From the NCBI GenBank assembly GCA_965229935.1, contig CBDDKB010000002.1, positions 1,302,001 to 1,366,000 of the forward strand: a stretch of DNA of 64,000 nucleotides, written 5' to 3'. The position numbers and the translations under genes are program-made. The stretch's first letter is position 1; each line of letters starts with the position of its first letter. Origin of the DNA: SPJN01 sp965229935. GTDB lineage: Bacteria > Pseudomonadota > Alphaproteobacteria > SPJN01. Below the pieces are notes generated by a model. The model saw nothing but the letters and a program-made list of their open reading frames with translations. It had not been told where the DNA came from and made no database searches. Positions 16,323 through 25,024 of this stretch are shown piece after piece.

Positions 16323-16542
16323 GGCCTCTACCAATCTTATAAACGTGTGGGACAAGGCCCACGGGTCAATCCGATCATCCGGCGCCAGCAACCACAATAG
16401 AATGTGCCTTTTGGCAAATCATTGCGGGTGGCGCGGAAGTGAGCGCACACCATACTGATTTCGCCTTGCGCCGCAAGGGGCAATTTCAGGGCCGTTTTGA
16501 CCCAATTGCCGCACCTTTCCGCGCGGAATTCAACAGATCAGG

Positions 16543-17085
16543 CTATTCTTTGTCCTTCAAGGCCTGCAGCGCAGCAAAAGGGTTGTCCCGTTCCGGTTCA
16601 TTAACGCTAATGCCTTCTTTCTGTGCATCTTCAAGCGAAGCGCCGGGTTTCTTGGGAAACGGCTCCAACGCCAGCGACAAGTGTTGAACGGCAATATCAG
16701 CCAAATCCAGCACATCCCCCTCCAAAAACTCAGGAACCTCTGCTGCCTCTGCCCATGTTTGCGTAGGATCAAGATCATCATCGTCCCCGCCCAGAACATC
16801 GGCATCGCGGTCATGAAACTCTTCAAAATCTGTCTCGATTCGTTCATCAAACGGCTCAAGCGTCACGACACATTCATGCGTCACGTCTGCACTGACTGAT
16901 CCGGTCACTTTCAACAGGCGATTCTTTTTGATTGGTGTCACAGTCAGCGTTGCGGAAAAAGCTGGCAACCCAACAAGACCCAGCCGTTCTGCAATGTCTT
17001 GGCGTTCCATCTCATTAGGGGACAGGCGCACCTCACGTGGCGCGTTCAGATCAACAATTGTAAGCAGGTTTTCATAGCCGGTCAT
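16543..17085 (-). CDS. DUF177 (YceD-like) protein
   Basis: A 180-residue YceD/DUF177 protein. The family hallmarks are the V.HECVVTLEPF motif (about residues 78-87, DVTHECVVTLEPFDE) and the C-terminal DLADIAVQHLSLALEPFPKKPG. YceD proteins are usually encoded just upstream of rpmF and are linked to rRNA or 50S assembly. The ATG at 17085 overlaps the stop of the cytochrome chaperone gene as ATGA, so translation is coupled. A central Asp-rich stretch (GGDDDDLDP) is notable but common. Confidence 0.88.
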   Translation of the reverse strand: MTGYENLLTIVDLNAPREVRLSPNEMERQDIAERLGLVGLPAFSATLTVTPIKKNRLLKVTGSVSADVTHECVVTLEPFDERIETDFEEFHDRDADVLGGDDDDLDPTQTWAEAAEVPEFLEGDVLDLADIAVQHLSLALEPFPKKPGASLEDAQKEGISVNEPERDNPFAALQALKDKE

Positions 17086-17645
17086 GCGCCCTGCTCCAGC
17101 ACCAGTTTTTTTGACATCCAATCTTCAAGCGGCACCTTGGCAAATTGCGCCACCAGCACCTCAACCTCATCTGCCATTTGTGCCTGAACCTCCTCTGACG
17201 GGACAACGCCGCGATAGAGGTTTCGTTCCAGTGCCTCGATCAAGGCAGCGCGGTCATCGGCATCCAACGCCTTACCATAGGCGTCGGCACGGCCATAAAA
17301 AGCGTGGGCCATTTTCTTGATTTTCTTGCCGACAGACAGGTCCCCGACACCCATTTCCCGTAGTGCACGATCCATATCGTCAAACATATAGTCGAACAAT
17401 TCCTGCGCCAGACGATGACGGTTTTTCGATTGTTTGCCGGTTACGGTGTCGTCCTGCTTTAACCGTCGAATCGCCAGACCAATGACCAATGCCATCATAT
17501 CGAAGCGACCGTCGAGCGTATCAGCCACCCCAAATTCACGATAAAAACGCGGCGCGCGAGAATATTCCGCCAGCACCACATAGGCATGATGGGCCGCCTC
17601 GCTTATCGCCTTAGGCAGAAACAGACGCGAGAATGACATGGGCAT
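17082..17645 (-). CDS. Ubiquinol-cytochrome c chaperone (CBP3-like)
   Basis: A 187-residue protein of the Ubiq_cyt_C_chap family (CBP3/UQCC1), needed for assembly of cytochrome b in the bc1 complex in mitochondria. Family residues include FYREFGVADTLDGRFDMMALVIGLAIRRLKQ (about 37-66) and LAQELFDYMFDDMDRALREMGVGDLSVGKKIKKM (about 79-112). The start is MPMS at 17645; an ATG two codons in is equally possible. It is coupled to yceD by a 4-base overlap. No bc1 genes are in the window. Confidence 0.9.
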   Translation of the reverse strand: MPMSFSRLFLPKAISEAAHHAYVVLAEYSRAPRFYREFGVADTLDGRFDMMALVIGLAIRRLKQDDTVTGKQSKNRHRLAQELFDYMFDDMDRALREMGVGDLSVGKKIKKMAHAFYGRADAYGKALDADDRAALIEALERNLYRGVVPSEEVQAQMADEVEVLVAQFAKVPLEDWMSKKLVLEQGA

Positions 17646-17781
17646 AAGCGAGCAAAACTCCGTTAATTCTTCACTTTCGGCTTGAATTTGGGCCGAGCTT
17701 CAGGCTAGGTCAACAGATGCGAGGTCGCATTTCAAGCGGCCTTATTTAACCGATAGTGACCGCCAGTTTCGAGAGTTTTTC

Positions 17782-18333
17782 ATGCTGCATGACGCCTCAT
17801 CCCCCAAAGCCCGCCTGACATTGCGCCACAAGGCGTCCAAAGCGGCCCTTTTGGGAGCCGGATTACTGGTACTGGCCGGTTGCACGCAAGAAATTACCCG
17901 CCAGGGCTATGTCCCCGACAATCAAACAGTGTCGGATGTTGAAATCGGCACGGACAATGAAGCATCAGTGCAAGCCATGCTTGGCTCTCCCTCTCACAAG
18001 GCGGCGTTCTCGCTGGATGACACGGCGGCGTGGTATTATATCAGCACCACCTTGCGCAAGCGGGCCTTTCTGGACCCGATCCCCGAGGAACGCACAATCC
18101 TTGCCGTTTACTTTGATGACACAAACACAGTCAGCGATATTCGCCGCTATGGCCTGGAGGACGGTCAGGTTATCGATTTTGAAAGCCGCACCACCCCCAC
18201 CAAAGGGAAGGAGTTGAGCGTTCTTGACCAGCTATTCGGTAATATTGGCCGCTTTAGCTCGTCAGGCAATGACGCAACAGGTGCCCCCGGCCCCGGTCCG
18301 TCTGGCGGTCGCGGCGGTCAAATCCCGCGATGA
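17782..18333 (+). CDS. bamE: Outer-membrane assembly lipoprotein BamE (SmpA/OmlA)
   Basis: A 183-residue lipoprotein. A signal peptide ends in a lipobox LAGC with the lipidated Cys at residue 34. The SmpA/OmlA core shows VEIGTDNEASVQAMLGSPSHKAAF, TAAWYYISTTLRKRAFLDPIPEERTILAVYFDDTNTVSDI and ends near residue 140. It is part of the BAM complex that inserts beta-barrel proteins. A Gly/Pro-rich tail ends SGGRGGQIPR, and the DNA for this end is repeated 110 bp downstream. It is divergent from the cytochrome chaperone gene. Confidence 0.92.
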   Translation: MLHDASSPKARLTLRHKASKAALLGAGLLVLAGCTQEITRQGYVPDNQTVSDVEIGTDNEASVQAMLGSPSHKAAFSLDDTAAWYYISTTLRKRAFLDPIPEERTILAVYFDDTNTVSDIRRYGLEDGQVIDFESRTTPTKGKELSVLDQLFGNIGRFSSSGNDATGAPGPGPSGGRGGQIPR

Positions 18334-18439
18334 ACCTTATGCCCGCCAGACGCTCTTTTTTGCGCGGCTTCTTTTACCGCAATCCCTTCGGTCTCGCTGA
18401 GAAGCGCTGGACTGGCGGTCGCGGCGGTCAAATTCCACG
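18302..18439 (+). repeat. Direct repeat of the bamE 3' end
   Basis: A 22-base stretch beginning CTGGCGGTCGCGGCGG at 18302-18323 recurs exactly at 18412-18433, and both copies continue with six more similar bases. The spacing is exactly 110 bp. The first copy encodes the last residues of BamE, the second the last residues of the small ORF that follows. The intervening 80 bases look unrelated. Confidence 0.85.
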
Positions 18440-18443
18440 CTAA
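18330..18443 (+). CDS. Possible 37-residue coupled small ORF
   Basis: The ATG at 18330 overlaps the bamE stop as ATGA. It opens MNLMPARRSFLRGF, continues through FYRNPFGLAEKRW and ends TGGRGGQIPR, the same ending as BamE. The TAA at 18441 lies three bases before the next gene's ATG. Overlap at both ends suggests it could carry ribosomes from bamE to the YjbR gene. It has no clear ribosome site and no known family, and may be a by-product of the duplication. Confidence 0.35.
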   Translation: MNLMPARRSFLRGFFYRNPFGLAEKRWTGGRGGQIPR

Positions 18444-18446
18444 GTC

Positions 18447-18809
18447 ATGAGCAAGGGGCTGACATGGGAAGATGTAGTCTCCATTGGCCTCGGCTTTCCT
18501 GAAGTCACAGAAGGCACCACTCATGGCCATCCTTGTTTGCGCGTCGGCAAAAAATTTGTAACGCGCCTCAATGATGAGCGAGAGCCATCCATCGTTGTGA
18601 TGCTCGGCAGTGTTGATGAACAACAACACCTGCTGGAGCTAGACCCTATTCGTTATCACATCACACCTCATTATAATGGATATCCTGCCGTGTTGATGCG
18701 CCTTGCAGAGATTGGACGCGCTGATGTCGCCGCCTATATTGAGCGTCGCTTTCGTGCTGTCGCCACAAAACGCGCCATAAAGGCACTAGATGAACAACAA
18801 GGGGGCTAA
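18447..18809 (+). CDS. MmcQ/YjbR-family protein, first paralogue
   Basis: A 120-residue MmcQ/YjbR (CyaY-like fold) protein. Features are KGLTWEDVVSIGLGFPEVTEGTTHGHPCLRVGKKF near the N-terminus and the C-terminal helix of the family. Structures of this family suggest nucleic-acid binding, but the role is unproven. It is followed one base later by a second paralogue that shares the KGLTW(E/D)DVV opening and the LGS(V/I)DE(Q/R) strand, so this is a tandem duplication followed by strong divergence. Confidence 0.85.
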   Translation: MSKGLTWEDVVSIGLGFPEVTEGTTHGHPCLRVGKKFVTRLNDEREPSIVVMLGSVDEQQHLLELDPIRYHITPHYNGYPAVLMRLAEIGRADVAAYIERRFRAVATKRAIKALDEQQGG

Positions 18810-18810
18810 T

Positions 18811-19167
18811 ATGGCAAAGGGGCTGACATGGGATGATGTAGTAAGGTTGGGGCTTGCCTTGCCCGAAACAGCAGAAGGTTCTTATCACGGCATGCCGTCA
18901 CTAAAAACACGCGGCAAGGATTTAACGCATCTATATGCCGAACATAACTCTATCACGATCAAGCTTGGATCAATTGATGAGCGGGATGCCCTGCTAGACC
19001 TTGAACCTGATATTTACCACATTGAAGATCATTTTAAGGGTTGGCCTTACTTAATGCTGCGCCTTGACCGCGCCGACGCAGATTTACTGATGGCGCATCT
19101 GATCAATATGTGGAAAGGCCGCGTCACAAAGAAAATGATTAAAGAATTTGAAGTCGCGCAAAAATAA
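18811..19167 (+). CDS. MmcQ/YjbR-family protein, second paralogue
   Basis: A 118-residue paralogue of the upstream gene, starting MAKGLTWDDVVRLGLALPET and including GSYHGMPSLKTRGKDL, ITIKLGSIDERDALL and DPDIYHIEDHFKGWPYLMLRLDR-like strands. The ATG at 18811 is used because GGGGGC lies just upstream; a frame opening 21 bases earlier would overlap the first gene. It ends at a bidirectional terminator facing hppA. Function unknown. Confidence 0.85.
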   Translation: MAKGLTWDDVVRLGLALPETAEGSYHGMPSLKTRGKDLTHLYAEHNSITIKLGSIDERDALLDLEPDIYHIEDHFKGWPYLMLRLDRADADLLMAHLINMWKGRVTKKMIKEFEVAQK

Positions 19168-19242
19168 ACCCCGGCATGGATGTTATTACAAATGCGTAGT
19201 CCGGCAACGAAGCGGCAACGGATCTAAACCGCATTTGCAAAA

Positions 19243-19286
19243 AAGAGAAAACCCCGCCAGCTTGTGCCAGCGGGGTTTCGTTTTTG
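19243..19286. terminator. Bidirectional terminator between yjbR and hppA
   Basis: AAACCCCGC (19249-19257) pairs with GCGGGGTTT (19270-19278). A-rich bases precede it and CGTTTTT follows, so it can work on both strands for the convergent genes. Confidence 0.8.
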
Positions 19287-19304
19287 ATCTCAGATAAGAT
19301 CAGT

Positions 19305-21413
19305 TTAGTGCGCAAGCACGGCCAACAGTAGCAAGGCCACAATATTGGTGATCTTGATCATCGGGTTCACGGCAGGGCCTGCAGTGTCCTTATAAGGGTC
19401 ACCAACAGTATCACCTGTCACAGCGGCTTTATGGGCCTCAGACCCCTTACCGCCATGATTGCCGTCCTCGATATATTTTTTGGCATTATCCCACGCGCCG
19501 CCACCAGCGGTCATGGAAAGTGCCACGAATAGGCCTGTCACAATCACACCAAGCAACATCGCACCAACTGCTGAGAAGGCCGCTGACTTATCTGCGATCA
19601 TTAGAATGACGAAGTACATGACGATCGGCGACAGCACCGGCAACATGGACGGTATGATCATTTCCTTAATTGCCGATTTTGTCAGAAGATCAACCGACTT
19701 GGCATAATCAGGCTTGGTCTCGCCCGTCATGATGCCCGGGTTTTCACGGAACTGCTCACGCACTTCCTCAACCACGGCACCGCCAGCGCGGCCCACAGCC
19801 ATCATGCCCATGGCACCAAACAGGTACGGCAGCAAGCCGCCGACCAACAAGCCCACCACGACAAAGGGATTTGACAGCGAGAAGTCAACTGACAGATCAG
19901 CAAAGTAAGGATAGGCCGCTGCGTTCATGGAGAAGTAGTTCAAATCCTCAGTATAAGCTGCGAACAGAACCAGCGCCCCCAACCCGGCTGAGCCAATGGC
20001 ATAGCCCTTGGTAACAGCTTTCGTCGTGTTGCCAACAGCATCAAGCGCATCGGTCTTGTCACGAACACTGTCATCAAGCTCTGCCATTTCGGCAATACCA
20101 CCAGCATTGTCGGTCACAGGGCCATAGGCATCAAGTGCCACCACCATACCGGCAAGCGCCAACATGGTCGTCACCGCAATGGCGATACCGAACAGACCGG
20201 CTAAGCCATAGGTGATGATGATACCAGCCACAATGACCAATGCGGGCAATGCGGTTGCTTCCATAGAAACGGCAAGCCCCTGAATCACGTTTGTACCGTG
20301 ACCAGTTGTGGACGCTTGGGCCACTGATTTCACGGGGCGATAATCAACACCCGTGTAATATTCAGTGATCCAGATAATTAGCCCGGTGATGACCAGACCA
20401 ACAAGTCCACAAATATACAGATCCATACCGCTGAAGGTTTTGGCGCCGACAGTGATGGCTGCATCCATACCGACGACCTGATCCATAACAGGCCACAGCA
20501 CTATAGCAGACAAGACGGCAGAGGCGATGAACCCCTTATAAAGTGCACCCATAATGCTTTCAGACTTGCCAAGCCGGACAAAGAATGTCCCGGCAATGGA
20601 AGTCAGCAGGCACACGCCAGAGATTGCCAAGGGCAGGATCATCAAGGTGTTCATCTGTTCGCCCACAAAGAAGATGGAGGCAAGAACCATGGTGGCAACA
20701 ACCGTCACCGCATAGGTCTCAAACAGGTCAGCAGCCATACCAGCACAGTCACCAACATTGTCGCCCACATTGTCCGCAATCACAGCAGGGTTACGGGGGT
20801 CATCTTCTGGGATACCGGCCTCAACCTTACCAACAAGGTCAGCGCCCACGTCAGCACCCTTGGTAAAGATACCGCCGCCAAGACGGGCAAACACTGAAAT
20901 CAGTGAGGCACCAAAACCAAGCGCCACCATAGCGTCGATCAATTCGCGACCCTCTGTGCCCATATTGGTTAAAACCATGTAATAGACAGCCACTGACAAA
21001 AGCGCCAAGCCAGCCACAAACATGCCGGTCACGGCACCGGATTTGAACGCAATGGACAGACCTTGCGCCAGCCCCTGACGGGCAGCCTCTGCTGTACGGA
21101 CATTGGCGCGTACAGACACCAACATACCGATATAGCCTGCGGCACCTGACATGGTGGCACCGATCAAGAAGCCGATGGCGGCCTTAAGGCTTAGAAGGAA
21201 TATGGCACCGACAAAGATAACGGCACCCACCATCGCAATAGTGCGATATTGGCGATTAAGATAAGCCATGGCGCCTTCCTGAACGGCACCGGCAATTTCC
21301 TGCATCCGTTCGTTACCGGCACTGGCCGACAGAACAGACCGAATGGCCCACACCCCATAAAGGATTGCGGCCACCCCACACAGGATGACGAGAATAAGCG
21401 TGTCCATAGACAT
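19305..21413 (-). CDS. hppA: Membrane-bound proton-translocating pyrophosphatase, K+-insensitive type
   Basis: A 702-residue integral membrane H+-PPase with about 16 helices that couples PPi hydrolysis to proton pumping. The substrate site is intact: TKGADVGADLVGKVE, then DDPRNPAVIADNVGDNVGDCAGMAADLFE, and near the C-terminus DTVGDPYKDTAGPAVNP. The motif GNTTKAVTKG places a lysine at residue 465, the determinant of potassium-independent enzymes (K+-dependent ones have alanine). The ribosome site is AAAGGGGGCGT. The soluble pyrophosphatase Ppa lies 1.5 kb away on the same strand. Confidence 0.97.
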   Translation of the reverse strand: MSMDTLILVILCGVAAILYGVWAIRSVLSASAGNERMQEIAGAVQEGAMAYLNRQYRTIAMVGAVIFVGAIFLLSLKAAIGFLIGATMSGAAGYIGMLVSVRANVRTAEAARQGLAQGLSIAFKSGAVTGMFVAGLALLSVAVYYMVLTNMGTEGRELIDAMVALGFGASLISVFARLGGGIFTKGADVGADLVGKVEAGIPEDDPRNPAVIADNVGDNVGDCAGMAADLFETYAVTVVATMVLASIFFVGEQMNTLMILPLAISGVCLLTSIAGTFFVRLGKSESIMGALYKGFIASAVLSAIVLWPVMDQVVGMDAAITVGAKTFSGMDLYICGLVGLVITGLIIWITEYYTGVDYRPVKSVAQASTTGHGTNVIQGLAVSMEATALPALVIVAGIIITYGLAGLFGIAIAVTTMLALAGMVVALDAYGPVTDNAGGIAEMAELDDSVRDKTDALDAVGNTTKAVTKGYAIGSAGLGALVLFAAYTEDLNYFSMNAAAYPYFADLSVDFSLSNPFVVVGLLVGGLLPYLFGAMGMMAVGRAGGAVVEEVREQFRENPGIMTGETKPDYAKSVDLLTKSAIKEMIIPSMLPVLSPIVMYFVILMIADKSAAFSAVGAMLLGVIVTGLFVALSMTAGGGAWDNAKKYIEDGNHGGKGSEAHKAAVTGDTVGDPYKDTAGPAVNPMIKITNIVALLLLAVLAH

Positions 21414-21591
21414 ACGCCCCCTTTTACTACGCGCCCACTCCCCGTAGGTCGCTTACAAATATCAAAAGACATCCCGCTGATTCTTTATTTTGCCGGGATG
21501 CCTTGGGGGCAATTTACAGGAACTGCGACAAACTGCAACCGTTTGCCACAGGTGAAAAAGCTAAGTTTTTCGGGGGGATTTTTGGTTTTCC

Positions 21592-22827
21592 TCAACCATA
21601 AATAATGCGTTGTCTGTTTTCGGTGGTAAAAGCCTCGTCCGGCAGGGTTTCGGGCCCCATAACTGAGGTGATTCCCGTCAACGCCAATGTGGGATCAAGC
21701 TTTGCGCGCGCGCGATAGCTGGCGCGAATAGCATCACTTTCCTCGCCAAACTCAGCCTCGAACACTGATGCGATTGCACAGGCAAAGCGCAGGCGGCGCA
21801 TCCGTTCGGCCCGTTCCTCGCCATAAGGCGCAAACAAATCAGGCGCCTCCCAATCATCTCGCTCTTTCAGAATGTCTGACACGATCCGCACATCGCGATA
21901 GGCAATGGATAGCCCCTGCCCCAATATCGGATCGTTCCAGCCCGCCGCATCACCGATTAGAACTAGCCCGGGTGCGAAGGGTTGATCAGTCCATGAATCA
22001 TTATTGAAATAGGCCAAAACAGGCCCTGCGGGTTTCGCATTCGCAAAGGCTTTTAGGCGCGGGCACAGATCCTCCATATCAAAACAGTCGAGGAATTTTT
22101 GCGGTCCCTCAGGCCCCTTAAAGCGCTGCCTCTGATCAAGTGCAAATGATCCATACAGCCTGATCCGCCCTTTGCCTTGCGGGAAGGCAAGGAAGCCGAA
22201 GTCACCTTGCGCACCCAATGCCTGTAAATCATCGGGCCAGTCATCGGCACCATCAACCAACATGCCAGCAAACATGTGATGGGGTTTATCTTGATGAAGT
22301 GTGATCCCTGCTTGATCGCGCAAGGCTGACTGGCGCCCCCCCGCCCCTACGACCAGACGGCAGGTCACGACTTGTTTCTGTCCATCATGGGTAAAGCTGA
22401 CACTTGGTGCAGCGCCGAGAGTTGCTTCGGCGTCCACCACACCGCGCAGGACGGTGGCACCTGACGCCACTGCGTGATCAAGCAATGTCTGACAATGGAA
22501 TGGATGGCCTAACGTTAAGGGACCGCCGGCTTTGGGCAACAGCTCACACACAGGCAGTGGGGTTTCTTCTGAAACCTGCCAATCAACGCTTGCATCATAG
22601 GTGACATGACGCTTCAGCTCATGCACGCCTGCCCTTTGCAGCACGTCATAAATGCCGAGACGCTTTGTTTCGAGAACGCCCCACGGGGCAATCCATTCCC
22701 CCCGCACGCGATCTTCAAACTGTGTTGATTGTTCAAGCACCAGCACCTTGCGGTCCGCGCTTGCCATTGTGGCACCAAGCGCACAGCCCGCGATGCCGCC
22801 ACCGATAATGACTAAATCATAGTCCAT
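21592..22827 (-). CDS. FAD-dependent monooxygenase (PHBH/UbiH fold)
   Basis: A 411-residue flavoprotein. It shows the N-terminal dinucleotide fold YDLVIIGGGIAGCALG (3-18), an RGEW segment near residue 50 and the second FAD motif LVLIGDAAGWNDPILGQGLSIAYRD (about 290-314). This is the class A monooxygenase/halogenase-like architecture; no halogenase WxWxIP motif is seen. The ATG at 22827 follows GGGAGG. The leader contains two dyads, one overlapping the ribosome site, so expression is probably regulated. It sits between hppA and ppa but has no obvious functional link to them. Substrate unknown. Confidence 0.8.
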   Translation of the reverse strand: MDYDLVIIGGGIAGCALGATMASADRKVLVLEQSTQFEDRVRGEWIAPWGVLETKRLGIYDVLQRAGVHELKRHVTYDASVDWQVSEETPLPVCELLPKAGGPLTLGHPFHCQTLLDHAVASGATVLRGVVDAEATLGAAPSVSFTHDGQKQVVTCRLVVGAGGRQSALRDQAGITLHQDKPHHMFAGMLVDGADDWPDDLQALGAQGDFGFLAFPQGKGRIRLYGSFALDQRQRFKGPEGPQKFLDCFDMEDLCPRLKAFANAKPAGPVLAYFNNDSWTDQPFAPGLVLIGDAAGWNDPILGQGLSIAYRDVRIVSDILKERDDWEAPDLFAPYGEERAERMRRLRFACAIASVFEAEFGEESDAIRASYRARAKLDPTLALTGITSVMGPETLPDEAFTTENRQRIIYG

Positions 22828-22834
22828 TAAAGCC

Positions 22835-22858
22835 TCCCTCAAGCATTTACTTGAGGGA
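22835..22858. promoter_or_regulatory. Inverted repeat overlapping the monooxygenase ribosome site
   Basis: TCCCTCAAG (22835-22843) and CTTGAGGGA (22850-22858) form a perfect 9-bp inverted repeat with a 6-base spacer. On the minus strand the downstream arm contains part of the GGGAGG ribosome site, so as RNA it could hide it; as DNA it could be an operator. Confidence 0.5.
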
Positions 22859-22867
22859 ATCATAATA

Positions 22868-22884
22868 ACGTTACAGCGTTACGT
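22868..22884. promoter_or_regulatory. Operator-like dyad upstream of the monooxygenase
   Basis: ACGTTAC-AGC-GTTACGT is a 7+7 dyad with one mismatched pair, resembling TetR-type operators. It is ten bases from the first dyad, inside the 70-base gap between ppa and the monooxygenase gene. Confidence 0.45.
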
Positions 22885-22897
22885 AAAGTGCTTTTTG

Positions 22898-23437
22898 TTA
22901 GCCTTTTTTGGCTTCCAGCGCGCGGGCTAGGCCTTCTTCAACCATCTGGGCGGCCTCTTCTGCCTCGCCCCAGCGCTTAACCTTGGCCCACTTGCCCTCT
23001 TCCAAATCTTTGTAATGCTCAAAGAAGTGACTGATCTGATCAATCAGAACTTGCGGCAGGTTCCGCCAAGACACGGTGTCTGTGTAAAACGGGTGCAATT
23101 CATCATGCGGCACGGTAAGGAGCTTTTCATCCTCACCCTTTTCATCTTCCATGATCAGCACGCCGATGGGACGGACGCGAATAACGGCACCGGGCACAAT
23201 TTTCTGCGGCCCAACAACCAGCGCATCAACAGGGTCACCATCATCTGACAAGGTGCAAGGCACGAAGCCATAGTTACACGGGTAATACATGGCAGTGTGC
23301 AAAAAGCGGTCAACGACCAAAGCGCCTGTATCCTTGTCGATCTCATATTTGATCGGGTCGGCACCTTGCGGGATTTCGATCACCACATTCAGGTCCCAAG
23401 GAGCATTCTGACCGGGGCCAATTTTTTCCAGATTCAT
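22898..23437 (-). CDS. ppa: Soluble inorganic pyrophosphatase (family I)
   Basis: A 179-residue Mg-dependent PPase that removes pyrophosphate from biosynthetic reactions in the cytoplasm. Active-site segments include IPQGADPIKYEIDKDTG, FLHTAMYYPCNYGFVP, the signature DDGDPVDALVV, and EDEKGEDEKLLTVP. The length is standard. The co-occurrence of this enzyme with membrane H+-PPase in one neighbourhood means PPi can be burned for heat or used to pump protons. Confidence 0.97.
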   Translation of the reverse strand: MNLEKIGPGQNAPWDLNVVIEIPQGADPIKYEIDKDTGALVVDRFLHTAMYYPCNYGFVPCTLSDDGDPVDALVVGPQKIVPGAVIRVRPIGVLIMEDEKGEDEKLLTVPHDELHPFYTDTVSWRNLPQVLIDQISHFFEHYKDLEEGKWAKVKRWGEAEEAAQMVEEGLARALEAKKG

Positions 23438-23562
23438 AACAAACTCGCTTCACATATCTTGGCCTAGCCGCCTTATCGGGGGGCAGCGGCACAGCAGATC
23501 AAATCATTCAAGGGGCTTTTCGCCTGTTTACCCAGTCGAAACAATGCGACCTTTTGCTGAAA

Positions 23563-24963
23563 TCACCCCTTTTTTGCCAGTTTTTTCAGCTCAATTCCGG
23601 GAAATTGCTTCCCAAACTGACCGACAGCCTTATCAGACAGTCGCGCTTGCAACTGACTGGTCCCATCATCGCCGATTGATTGCTGTAAAATATCGCCCAG
23701 CTTATGAAGTGCAGCAAGCGCAGCCCCATCCTGCGGGGGGACGGTTACGTCATATTCACGTTCTCCGACACCCAATCGCGCATCAATCAATGACAAGAGG
23801 TCATCGACACCCAAGCCATCAAGCGCAGATACACCGACTTGCAATTCGTGACGAGCGGCTTCATTCAAGACCGCCGCGCGGGCATCATCTGCCATTAGGT
23901 CAAGCTTGTTTGACACTTCAATCATGGCATCAAGATCATTGTCTGACAGACCAAGGCCGCGCAGCACATCTTCAACGTCCGCCCCTTCGGCAACAAAGAA
24001 GTCGGATGCTGCGTCCCGCACATGCAGAACCAAATCAGCCTCCAACACTTCTTCAAGTGTCGCGCGGAAGGCTGCCACCAACTCTGTCGGCAGGTCAGAG
24101 ATAAAGCCCACCGTGTCAGACAATATGATCTGCCGTCCTGATGGCAGGGTCACACCGCGCAGTGTTGGATCAAGCGTAGCGAACAGCATATCCTTTGCCA
24201 TCACATCTGATTGCGTGATGCGATTAAACAATGTGGATTTTCCGGCATTGGTATAACCGACCAGCGCTACAATGGGATAAGGCACTTTTTTGCGCCCCTT
24301 CCGGTGCAGCGTGCGCGTGGCCGTAACGGTTTTTAATTCCCGTTTCAGCCGCCCGATCCTTTCTTCAAGGGTGCGGCGGTCAGCTTCCATCTGGGTTTCA
24401 CCCGGCCCGCCCATAAAGCCTGCACCACCGCGTTGGCGTTCCAAATGGGTCCATGACCGGACAAGGCGACTGCGCTGATAATTCAGATGGGCAAGATCAA
24501 CCTGCAGCTTACCTTCCTTGGTGCGCGCCCGCTCCCCAAAAATCTCAAGGATAAGTGCGGTACGGTCCAGTACCTTGGCACGCAAGGCCCGTTCCAGATT
24601 ACGTTGCTGGCCGGGGGTTAAGGTGCCGTCAAAAATAACGACCTCAATCTCCTCGCCGTCAATCAGGCGGGCCAGTTCTTCCATCTTGCCGGTACCCAGC
24701 AATGTGGACGGGCGCGGATTTTCAACGCGCACCACAAAGGCATCAACAATCTCAAGATTAATGGCCGCACTAAGATTTACAGCCTCTTCTAAGCAGTCTT
24801 CGGCCGTGCGCCGTCGTTCACCGCGGCGCGCGCGAATGTCTGCATGGATTACAAGCGCGCGTGCCTCGGCAACGGCCTGCCGTTCGTCGGCAAAGCTGAT
24901 ACCAATTACGTCAACGCCTTCATCCGCCCTTTGGGGCGGTGTGTCGTCGGTAGGGTGTGTCAT
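23563..24963 (-). CDS. hflX: GTPase HflX
   Basis: A 466-residue ribosome-associated GTPase that splits or rescues stalled ribosomes, especially after heat stress. It has the HflX N-terminal domain (DAFVVRVENPRPSTLLGTGKMEEL), the coiled Gly-rich linker GGAGFMGGPGETQMEADRR and a GTPase domain with G1 ALVGYTNAGKST, G3 DTVGF and G4 NKLD. It lies 61 bases after hfq, the conserved hfq-hflX pair. Confidence 0.96.
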   Translation of the reverse strand: MTHPTDDTPPQRADEGVDVIGISFADERQAVAEARALVIHADIRARRGERRRTAEDCLEEAVNLSAAINLEIVDAFVVRVENPRPSTLLGTGKMEELARLIDGEEIEVVIFDGTLTPGQQRNLERALRAKVLDRTALILEIFGERARTKEGKLQVDLAHLNYQRSRLVRSWTHLERQRGGAGFMGGPGETQMEADRRTLEERIGRLKRELKTVTATRTLHRKGRKKVPYPIVALVGYTNAGKSTLFNRITQSDVMAKDMLFATLDPTLRGVTLPSGRQIILSDTVGFISDLPTELVAAFRATLEEVLEADLVLHVRDAASDFFVAEGADVEDVLRGLGLSDNDLDAMIEVSNKLDLMADDARAAVLNEAARHELQVGVSALDGLGVDDLLSLIDARLGVGEREYDVTVPPQDGAALAALHKLGDILQQSIGDDGTSQLQARLSDKAVGQFGKQFPGIELKKLAKKG

Positions 24964-25024
24964 GGGGTTAGGTTATCCCAAACGCAATGACAGCCCGATA
25001 CAAAAAGGTACGAAATTGATCAGA

